Assembly (NCBI GenBank): GCA_963921195.1
Contig: OY992539.1
Span: 216,114,314-216,178,313 of the forward strand
DNA from: Pegoplata infirma
Lineage: Eukaryota > Arthropoda > Insecta > Diptera > Anthomyiidae
Length of the DNA stretch: 64,000 bases
Direction: 5' to 3'
This document shows positions 13,401 through 25,400 of this stretch, one piece after another. A program made the position numbers and the translations under genes. The stretch's first letter is position 1. Each line of letters opens with the position of its first letter. Below the pieces are notes generated by a model that made no database searches, was not told the origin of the DNA, and was given only the letters and a program-made list of their open reading frames with translations.

Positions 13401-16400
13401 TAATAGTTTAAAATATACAGTTTTTAATAAAAAATTTTTATCTACTGTATAACTCTTTCATGGTGCATTTATTTTGCATCATATTTCCAAAATTTCCAGG
13501 TTAACAGTTTTGATGTTAATTTTTTTTTTGTATAATAGTTTTTTATTATTGTTTTTTGAGATTATTAACAAATGAAAAATGTGTATAACAGTTTAAAAAA
13601 CATATTTTTTACATAGTTTTATTCAACATTTGCAATAATTATGTAGTTTAAAAAATCTTTAGTTCAAATATTTTTTTGTATAACAGTATAATAGTTTAAA
13701 ATATACAGTTTTTATCTACTACAGAACTCTTTCAGGGTGCAATTATTTTGCGGTTAAACCATTTTTAGATTAAAAAAATTTTAATATAACAGTTTAATTT
13801 ATTATTTATGCACAATATAACAGTTTCATTTAATTTAATTTTTTTTGTAATGATTTATAATGTAATTTTTGTAAGTTTATAATGATTATCCACAATATAA
13901 CAGTTTTTTACCAGTTAAAAGATAACTAGAAATGAAATTTGTTTTTTTATTTCAGTTAAAAGCTTTTTATGTCGATTTATTAGTGCCATTAGAAACTAAT
14001 TTGGAAAAGGATACAAAAGTTGTACAACATGAACAAAAGAAATTCATGCAACAGCACAAGGTGCGTGTGGAATCATATCATAAGGCAGTAACTACCATGA
14101 AAAAGCAACGCAAGAAAAAAGCTAGTCCCGAAAATACCGAAAAGGAATTAAGGGTAAGAAGGCCCATAAAATTTTTTATAACTTAACAATTTACCAAAAA
14201 AACTGTTTTATGAACTGTTTTCTTTACTTAAAGTCCTTACAGATTTTGGAAGATCAAAAGAAAAAATTGGATGCCTTTTGTGAACAAAGTTATAAAAATG
14301 TAGGTGGTTTTTTTGCATCATTATTTTTTTTTTCATTCATATTTCATATTTTTTTTTTGTGTTATTATTTTTTCCCAGGCCATGACTCAAGAACGTCGTC
14401 GTTATGGTTTTGTTTTAGAACGTCAATGTTCTATAGCTAAACATTGGATGGCTTATCATACTACTGGTAAAACAATAATTGATAATCATTTGGAAAATTG
14501 GCAAGAAATTGCCGCATCACGTGAGATTTTACCCACTACGGTATATGATGGTAATTCAATGCTAGTAGGCAATAAAAGATTGGTATGTTGATTGATAATT
14601 CGTACATATTTTGAATTTTTTTTATTCATTTTCTTGATATTGAAGACATGTTAATAATATTTTTTTAATGATTTATTTTCCAGGAACGTCTTAAAGATTC
14701 TGATGATTCACACGGTATACATACATCGAATCAATTGAAAAAATCCCGTAGTGTTGATGCACCATTTGGTGATATGCGAACCTTACATGAAACGAATATA
14801 CCGTATACACAAAATTCTTTGCCACGTGCCAAATCTGATTATAATTTGAATACATCAGTGGCCTCAACATCAACAATAATAGGTAAGACGATTTAAAAAG
14901 GTGCATAAAAAAATTGTAGCATATTTATGGGGGGTTTAAGGAGTTAAAAATATTTTGCATACTTTTTGGTGAGAACAAACTTTGAAGGAAGTTTTATTAA
15001 AGTTAAATTAAAGTTATTTCAAGTTTCTAATAATTTTTTATATTTATTTTTTATTTGAAAAAAAGCTTTCATGAATGGCAAAATAAGAACAAAAAAAGGT
15101 TTAATAAAAAGCTTTTTATTAGTTACTTAGTATTAAATGTTTAAAAAAGCTCTTAATTAGTTAGTTTAATTCATTCTTTAAAACTTTAAAATCATTAAAG
15201 CTCATAAAAGTTGTTAAAAAAATTTTTCTTACATACTTATTAAATTTTTAGGGAATAAATCGAATCCATTTATGTTGAAGCAAAAACTTTATTATACAGA
15301 TTTTTTTAAATAAAGCTCTCATTATCTTAGAAACCGAATAATTTTATTTGCTCTTACTTATCACTAGGGCAAGTACTTTCATGAAAATGCATGTTTTTAC
15401 TCGGCACTCTAAACATAACATAAATTAAATATCTATTCGAATCAATAAATTTGCAATAAAATGGCATCGATTTGTAGTTGCATATTTTTGCATATTTTGG
15501 TATAAATGCATATTTTTGCATATTTTCATATAAATTGAGCTTTTTTTTAGTTTTCATCCACATTTTTTCAAAAAATCATTTCAAAAACATTAACATAATC
15601 CATAACCGATCCACTATTTCTTGTAAAAAAAATTTATTTTCTTAGAGAAATGATATTCTGAGAAATATTTTAGGAAAATTGGTTTCTGAAAATAAAATTC
15701 TTAGATTCTTAAAAAAAAATTAAATTTTCCTATTCTGAAACATTTTATTTAAAAAGAAAAACTATTTCGAGTTTAAAATTTTCTTACAGGAAAATTGACT
15801 CAGAAATGCCTATACATCAACTTTTGTTATTTCTCAGAATTTTAGCGAAATTGGCACAGTAGTTAAGAAGTTATGGACAAAACGCTTAACATGTTTTGAA
15901 AAAGATTGGTAGCCACAAAAATATTTTACAAAGTATTTTGTGACTCAAATAGTTTTTAAACTCAAAAAATAATTTACACTCATAAAATATATATTTTTTT
16001 TTCAAGAACTACTAAAGAAGTATTTGACTGGAAATTAAACATTTTTAGTAAAAAATGTTTAAGCATTTTGTACGTCCAAGTCGATTTTTAATTTTCTACC
16101 CGTTTAATTTTTTTGTTCAATTAAAATTTTTTATAACAAAATGTGTCAATAAAAAAATATTTTCTAATTAAAAGCTGTGTTCACTCAAAAAAACATTTGT
16201 TTAATATTGTAGATGACTTTAAAGTATTTGAAAAAATCTAATTTATGTTACCAAAGCACTTTTTTAATAAAATCAATTCATTTTGAATACATATTTTTAA
16301 ATTTTAAGTGCATATTTTTTAAAATTTAAGTGCATATTTTTTAAATTTTAAGTGCATATTTTTGATTTTTAGAAGCATATTATAGGCACATATTTTCGAT

Positions 16401-19400
16401 TTTTAGATGCATGAAAGTACTTGCCCTACTTATCACATATGTTATTTAAAAGTTTTTAGAATTTTGTAAAGCTCTCAGTAAGATTTTCTCTAGTTCTTTT
16501 AATACCAGTTAACGATAATGCTAAAAATATTTAAATTTTTGATTTCCAAGGCTAAAAAAGCTTTTTGAAACTATTGGATATTTCCAGTAACGAATTTCAA
16601 ATTTTAAGGATTATGATTGTACAATAAAAATCTAACTTTTTTAACACTGGTTTACATTTCGAGCTTTTGAAAAACGTTTTTAAATAAGAAAGCTTTTACA
16701 TTAAATGATAACGGACTAAGGCTTTAAAATATCTAAGAGTTAAAAGCTCTTTAAATTTTTTGTATAAAAAAGTTTTTTGTGCAAGCTTTTAAAATCTGTT
16801 TTCAATTTTATATTGGTTCCTTAATTTCCTATAGAGAGCTTAGGGCCTCCTTATGCTACATTTATATTAAAAAATTCCATTTAATGATAACGCTAATCAA
16901 ATTTTAATTTCTAAGGCCAAAAAGCTATTTTTACGGCTACAAAGCTTTAATTTTTTTTTACATATTTTATATTAAAAAACTTTTAATGCTTTAAACACGT
17001 TTAGAAATTATCCACTTTTAAGTTTTCATTGCTTTCTTAAAAGCTTTCAGATTCTGGGCTTAAAGTGACACTTTACTAATTCCCCCAATTGCAGTTTATA
17101 ATAAATTTTTAATTTGTAAGGTTAAAAAAGCTTTTTGTTGTAGCTTTCATAATATTTTTGCTGGCAGGAATATCTTATGAACTTTCAATTTTATTTATGT
17201 AAAGAAGCTTTTATAAAAATATTTGATAAACTTGTTGTACTATTAGTTATTAGCTGAGTTATCCGTTCGATTGCTTATGAATTTTAGCTGTAAATAAAAA
17301 GCTCTTATATATGGATCGCACTCACAAGCTAAAACGAGTTGTTCAACAAAACACCAGTAATAGAGTAAGGGAGTTATGAACAAAGAATAATGACTTTCCT
17401 AAACATAAATGACAAATTACAAATTCTATAATGTAAATTTCAAACATAATTCAGTGCTTTAGGAAATATTTCATTCTAATGTTCTAGAAACACTTTACAT
17501 TTTTAATGTCCAAATTCCAGATAATAATAACGCTAAAAATTCTTTAAAATTTATATTTGAGGTAAAAAAAGCTTTTTGTATAAGTTTTCAATTCACATTC
17601 ATTTTGTCATTTTCATAAAATTCCTTCATCAACTTTGGGAAGATTCGAACTTTTTAAATTTCCCAGCTTATAAAAGACGTTTAAAAATCAAAAGCTACTG
17701 GATTCTGAATTTTTTTATCACAATCTAAAATAGTTCTTTAGTAAAAGCTAAAAGAGTTAAAAAGCTTCCATTAGTTTAGATTTTGAGTCGATGTAGTGTT
17801 ATTTTTATCAAAAATTATTAAAAAGCTTTTAAAAAAGCTTCTTTTATTTTAGCTTTATTAAAATTTATATAAACCTAAGATCTTTTTTAAAATTTATTTT
17901 GCTTAATTTTTAATTTTTTCCCCTATTCCAGCTAATGATCATCCTGAAAATGGCCATTGGGATCAACGCACCGTTGTTAAAGCTTTGTATGCTTACATGC
18001 CTTCAGGTGAAAATCAATTACCATTCGAAGAAGGTGATCGCATAGCATTAGTAGGTGGTAAAGCTAAAGGTTGGCAATTTGGTGAAAATTTGCGTACACA
18101 AATGTTTGGTTGGTTCCCGGTAGCCTATACCAATGCTGATCTTATAACTGACAATAAACTGAAAACAGAACGTGAACGTACCGAACGTGCCACAGAACGT
18201 TATGAAAATATGCATTACGAAAGACAGAATCCCGATATGCGTAATAGTTATCATGAACGCTATAATGATATGGAAACACAACAAGAATTGGAAAGTGATT
18301 CTACCTATAGAAGAGATAGACATGAGGAGGCTTCACCGACCAGAATGTTTGGAGATACTTTTAGAAATCAGAAAAAGGTAAAGCATTATATATTAAAAAC
18401 CCTTTTAAAATTAAACAAACTACTTTTATCATCATTTTAGTATCGCCCCTCTACTGCTGGTAATCCCAGACCGGGACCTCCTCCCACTCTGCCAGCTCCC
18501 GTGCCTTCTGTCCAAAATACTTCACGCATGCTAAATTCTTCACAAAGTTTTTGTGCTCCCAACGGCAGTCAATCGGCTATTGAAAGACGCAAACAGAAGC
18601 TACAAAATGGCAATCAAATAACACATGTGAGTTTTTGTAGCATCCCTTAGAACCCTTTTGCATTTTGAATTTGTGTTCTTTTGTAATTAATTTAAGAATC
18701 GTTTATTTCTAACACGACAGCAATCTTCAATGAACCAAATGAAACCAGCTGCTGCTGCGAAAACTTCATTGCATAGCAGTAATGATAGTGGTTTTGCCAA
18801 TGAACCGCCACCACAACCGGAAGTAGACTATTCGGATGAAGAACAAACTAGTCGTGTGCCGATACGGTAAGTAGAAGGGGGATGCAAGTGTTTTTGGTAG
18901 AAGGGTGAAGAAAAAAAAAGGACTTAAAGTAGCAAAAAAGCTAGATTTCGTAAAAGAGATTTAGAATGAAGTAAAAGCTTGTTTTAAAACTTATTGTTAG
19001 TAATGGTAGTGTAGTATTTTAAAAGCTTTTATAAAAAACATTGCTATTACTTTAATAGTTTACCAGAATTGAAAGATTAAAGCTTTGAAAAATTTTAAAA
19101 CTTAAAGCTTTTGTTAAACTGCGTAACTAAATTGAACTATGGAACAACAATTCCCAAAGCTATTAAAAGCGTTAATGTTTAAAATTAGAAAAGTCATAAA
19201 ATTTTTTAAAAAGCTTTAAGAAATATATGAAAAATGTTTTTTACACAAATTTTAGTCATAAACTTTAGTCATAAATCTAATTTTCCAAATTAAAAAAAGC
19301 TCTAAAGCACAACTTCTAAAAAACAAAGCTAGCTTAATTGCATTTAAAAGCATTTTATATACTAAAAACAATAAACTAAAAAGCTTCACCATGTTTGCAA

Positions 19401-22400
19401 AAGTATTTTTTAAACTCGAAAGCTTTAGTTTTAATTAAAATCTGTAAATTTTTGGAAAGCTTTAAGGAAAGTGCTTATATTTTTAAATTTAGTGTACCAC
19501 ATTTATAAGCTTTAACCTTTTACAATTTATTAAAAAAAATGTTTAAGCTTTTGTTAATTAAAAAAAAAAAACTTTAAAATAATTTTTGAATTAGAAATCT
19601 TAAATTCATACAAATTTAACTAGTTTTAAAAAGCTTTTAAATGCAACAAAAGCTATTTATAATGCTGGTAGTTGTTAAAAATTTTACAAAACTTTTGATT
19701 AGGTTAATTGATAAAAGCTTATAAATTTTTCGATAAGATTTTGATGTTTATAAAGCTTTTAAGATTAATGCAAATCTATCTTTTATCGATATATCGATAG
19801 GCTTTTAATTTTAAGCATACATATTTTCTGCTGAAATTGAAAAAATTATGTTTTTTCAGGTTTTTTGTTATGTGATTAAAGCTTTTTGAACTTTTTTAGG
19901 TTCAATAAGCTTTCAAAACTTTTTATTTTTTTTCGAAATTTTAATACGATTTTGATATTTTGTATAACTTTACTTTCATAAAACTTTAAGAGCTTTTTAA
20001 TAACAATTGTGTAATTTTGTATAAGCTTTTGAAATACAGAATATATTCAAATAAAGCGGATTTACATGATTTAAGCTCTTTCATCTTTTCAAGGTTCTAT
20101 GAGCTTTCAAAACTTTTTAATTTTTTAAAAGATTTAGTTCCGTTTTGTCATTGTATATATGTTACTTTCTTTCTGAAAGCTTTTAGGTATTTAAACGAAA
20201 TTTTTATTTTTTAAAAGCTTTACAAGTATAAAATAGTTAAAAGTTGTTTATTTAAACAACTAAAGGCTAAATGCAAATATGAGAGCTTTAAAGAATTTTT
20301 AAATTGTTAAAATTTAAGTGCGATTTTGATTTTTCGATACTTTACTTGTTGAAAGCTTTTACATATCGAGGGCTTTTGCAGATAGCAAGTTTTAAATATT
20401 CGCCCTCGATGTGAAAAATGCTATTTGTGCTAGTATAATTATAAATTTTCTACTATGTATGAATTTTAAAGCTTTTCTAAAACTAATTCTCTAAAAAAAT
20501 TAATTTTATGGATATTATGAAAAAAAAAAATTCATAAAAAAGCCTTAAGAGCTTTGGAAACATAATTGAAAAACAAAATTTGAAATATCTTAAAAATCTT
20601 TTACAAGATATTCCTTCGCAATAGTTTTTTGTTGTAAAAGCCTGTAGAGCTTTTAACAGTTTCTGAAGCTTTTACAAATTGTATACCTATTCTTTAAATT
20701 TCTTAAAATTTTTTGCTATTTTAAATCCTTTGTTTTGCAAAACTATAACAATTACCCATTTTTATTCATTCAATCCATAGAGCTTTTGTAAATAACCCTA
20801 CTTTCTACCTTTTCAAGTTTAATTCCCTGTTATTTTTTTTTTATAATTTGGCTTATTTTATGTTCTTTTTATGTTTATTTCCATATAATTTACCGCATAT
20901 TTTTTGTATGTTGAAATCCATTTAAAACCCCCTTTTTAAATGCTAAAAACATAACCTTGAAAACCTTATCATACATCACCTGAATACATACCATGAAAAA
21001 ACCACTCGATTTAAAGACGACGAGCTGATACAAATACTCACATTTCAACAAATCGAGAAATAGCTTCATGGACTTTAAATCGTAATTTCCGCAGCAGTGT
21101 AGACAGTCAAATGGATGGTAAAAGTTTGAATACTCTTAATCGTAGCACCGGTAAAATGAGATATGATTTAATAGCTAGTGATGATGAAATTCTTCAAGCT
21201 TCATCGGGTGGCATTAAAAGAACAAAATCATTTTGGAAATTTGGGGCTGGAAGGCAAGACGATATTTTAGCCGGCATGTCTTTGTGGCAACATCGTGATT
21301 TAGTGGCTTCTCCTAATATGGAAGAGCTAAGAGATGAAGGTTATCGTACTACCAGCAGTAAAATGGAAAGTGAACGTGACTTGGAACAAAATGATACTTT
21401 GACTAAAACTAATTCTAATAATTCATCAACATCACAAGAAAAACGTTTAAATAATGGAGGCCAAGTTGTAGTGGCAGCACGTAAAGATAGTGTTACCAGT
21501 GTTGAAATGTATGATGATGATGATGAGAATATTTATGGTTTAACACCCATGGTTAGAGAACCCATGATTCAAAGAAATTCAAATTCAAACAATAATTTTA
21601 CACCCAAGTCGAGAATGAAAATAATGAAAACCATAGAAATTGATATAGAAAATCCTACAGAATCTGAAAGATTAAGTACCATTAAGAGAAATCAAAAAGA
21701 ATATCAACGAGAATATAAAGAAAATACCATAAATCGTAATTCTATGTTAGAAAATAAAAAACAGAACTCTTTGGGAAATCGGGGTCAACAATCTTCTAAT
21801 CACAAAAAATCTTATGATATACAAAAGAAATCCCACAATGTCATACAAAATCAAAATTTGAATACCCAGAATCGTAATATAAAACCACAGGATATGTTCC
21901 CCTCCACTGAAAGTGAGGCGGGAGAAAGTGAATTGGATAGTGGTACCTTAAAAATGAGTGATGTTAATAATTTTTTCGATGGCAATGGTAATACGGGTGC
22001 TATAATCATGAAAACTGTCAAACGTAAAGATATATTAAAACAATATTATACCAGTGAAGATGAAAGTGATGATCCAGAAATAAAATCCACTAGTTCAGAT
22101 CCTTATGATTGTATAGTGATAAATGATCATTTAGTAAGACGGGATGAAAAACAAAGAAGAGCTTTACAAATGCAAGAACATCAACAAATGGAATTTCAAA
22201 CATTTCGGGCTTCCACATCGTCGAATATGAATAACAGTAATACCAACACCAATACAAAAAAGAAATCCGAAAGAAATGAAAGATCAGATAGGGGACAAGA
22301 GCAAGATAGAGACCGTAGTGAAAGAAATCGTTCATCAAAATCATATGAACAGCAACAAGAACAAATGCGTTACAATGAAGCTACTCTGACACGACAATCA

Positions 22401-25400
22401 AATTCTTCTTTAAATACACCCACAGCCACAATATTGCCGCGTACACGTCTCATGAAATCTTCCAATATATCTAGCATGACTTTAGAACGAAATTCATCAT
22501 CAACATCAACACCACAAAAATCTATGCATACGAATAATGAAAGAGATAAACATTATGGTAAGACATATGGTCCATGGTATGATTTTTGGGATCAACAAGA
22601 TCAACGGGAACAACCACAAAATTCCAAAACGAATAAAATGAAATAGAGAGAGAGTTTTTTTTGTTTGTTTGCGAAAGATGACTCCTAAAACTCTCAACTT
22701 TTTCTTACGGGAGAAGAAATTGTTAAAAAAAACTGGAAAAAGAGAAGAGTTAAGGGAATTTAATGGAAGACATAAAGGTTTTCTAAAAAAAAAATCTAGA
22801 TTTTTATAAAAAATTTAGGTTTTGTAAAGAGCCCCAGTAACAGACAAGCTAAAATCTCGGTTAAAAGAGATTTTAGCTTGTTTGTTAATGGGGTTATGTA
22901 AATTATTATTTAAAGTCAACATTATGGTCGTTGGATTACTTGTAACAAATTTTCAATTATAGAAAAAACAAGCAAGTAATCGAACAGACCTATTATATGT
23001 TATAAAAAAAATTGTTGCAATCCAAACTCTGGAAAAACAACTCTGTAAAGGTCTATTCACATCTGAGGTGAAATCTCGTTTGAACGAGATTTCGATCATA
23101 TGGTCTGTATCATTTTATACACAACCATATGATCAAAATCTCGTTCGAAGGAGATTTCACCGTAGGTGTGAATTGGGTATAATAAAGTAACCATAGAGAA
23201 ACATAGAGGCGAAGGCGTCAAAAATTGAGTTGTCAAAGTACAACTTGTTTAAATGTATTTGTTGTCAAAGTACGACTTGTAAACATGTATTGTGTGGTAC
23301 ATTCACATCGACAACGTACGTGTGAGAAATTAGAAAAAGATAGTGATATTATTTTTTCTTTCACCTTCGCCTCTATGTTTCTCTATGACTAAAATGAAAC
23401 AGAGTTGTATTTTTAAGAGAAACTAACAACTCTGTATTTTTGACACAAACAGAAGGGGTATTCACGAATAAAATTGATAAAATAAAATAGCAGACTCGGG
23501 GCAGTATAGCGACTTTTTTTGAATGACAAAAACGTTTTTCTTTAGATTTTAAATGTACGGGCAAATTTTTAATGTACTAGACTTAAAACTTATGTGGTAT
23601 AAATTTGAGGATAATCGGACTTAATTGACCCGTAGTGCCGTCCAATCAAAGTTTTGTATTTCTGAAATATAAAAAAATAAAAGATGTGTCTTGTGATACA
23701 TCATATTTTTAATTTTGATGATGAACGGGAATATAAAAAAGTCGAACGGTTTTCGAAATATCGCTATTTTCAATTTGCAAAAAATTACAGTTTTTTGGCA
23801 CCCTTCACCCATTTAAGGTGGAAATTTTCAAAAAATTTAAAGGAAAAAAAGTTAAAATAATCGGCTTTTAGGTTAGGTTAGGTTAAGAGGTTTGTGTAAT
23901 GTCCACAAGACCAGTTCCTGATCCAAAGTGATACCTCGAAAAGGGGGGGGGGGGGGGGGTGGGTTTTTGTTCTTGGCTGCTTTACATATTAATCTTAATT
24001 CACTACTGCCTTCCTGTCAAATGATGATTTATGTCTCCACATATGTCTCATCGAGTTTACTTAGCCTAATATATTTAAGAATCTTCCATGGGTTGACATC
24101 TCTAAGTTCCTCCAGTTCCTGAAAAAAATAAAAGCCAAAACAATTAAATCCAGTGCGAGATAGTGCAGGGCACTGACAAAGATAATGGAATGAATCTTTC
24201 ACTATCTCTTCGTCCCCATACCATCTGCACAAGTCATCTCTTATCAATTTTAACTTTTTCAAATAAGCTTTCAAGCCAGTATGGCCTGTAATTAAACCTA
24301 CATACTTCCTGAGGTCTGATTTTTCCATATAAAGTAGTGTTTTCTGGATAATTTTTCCACCGCGAGTCCACAAGGCCTTCGTTTGAATACAGTCCTGGCT
24401 GCTTTCCCATTTCAAATCTTCCTGTCGTTCAAATGTTCTCCGTATTTCGAAATAAATCGCATCCAGGCCCGGATGCACGTCGGTCGTGATTGAACTTAAT
24501 GGTAAAACTGCTCCCATACGAGCTAACTGGTCAGCTTTCTCGTTTCCTGGAATATTCTGATGACCTGGAACCCAGCACAGTCTTAAAGAGTGTTGTTCGA
24601 TGAGAGCCATAAGCTCTTGGCGACAACGGCTGACAACCTTTGATCAAATATTCCTGTTATATAGCGCCTTTAAAGTCGCCTGACTATCAATGTAAATTAT
24701 GATCTCACTAGAGTAGATCGGCCTCATTAAAATAAGCCTGGCTGCCTCTGACACTGCATGCAGTCACTGTTGCCAATTTGGTGTTTTTCCCGCTAAAACT
24801 AGCGTTTTTATTTTGCGTCTAGCGGGAAAAAAAGTGATTTAGCGGGCAGCGGCAACTTAACAATAAAAAAATTAAAATTTTCCACACTTTTGATTTTTTG
24901 TTTTTATTAAAGAGCCGTTTTGATGAGTGGTCTTGTAAAGCGACCTGTTAAAAATTTTTTACTCAATATGACAATAAGTTGTCCATGTTTGGACACGTTT
25001 TTTACAGACTTGGATAGATTTTCCAAAGACCTTTAATTTTATATGCAGCATGACTAGGTTTCTTTGCATTAGGTGGGAGATAAGCGAAAAAAAAAATACT
25101 GTAGCTTTCCCCCGAAACATGAATTTGGACCGCTTAAAAAAATACTTTTCCCTTTATTTTTTCTGCTCTACAAAATAAAACCAATTCCATAAAGATCCCC
25201 GGGTGACACTAGGGAGACTTCTCTTTTTAGTGTTGGCCAAACATGCACAGCTTTTCATCATATTGAGTCAAGTAGCAAAACTAGGACATTTTTGTTAATC
25301 AGTCGAAAATATTAACTCGTTTTGGCATGTTGTTAGCACCAAGAGATATTTTTTTTAAACACCTTTGAGCCTGGGCCGCTGAAAAAAATACGTGTAGAAT

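Noticed and set aside
18048..18323. 91-codon minus-strand frame
   Set aside because: It lies antisense to the IRSp53 SH3 exon, which has clear domain similarity and splice sites; it is a shadow frame.
23928..24122. Plus-strand frame starting in a poly-G run
   Set aside because: It is antisense to the retrotransposon RNase H region and its start lies in a homopolymer.
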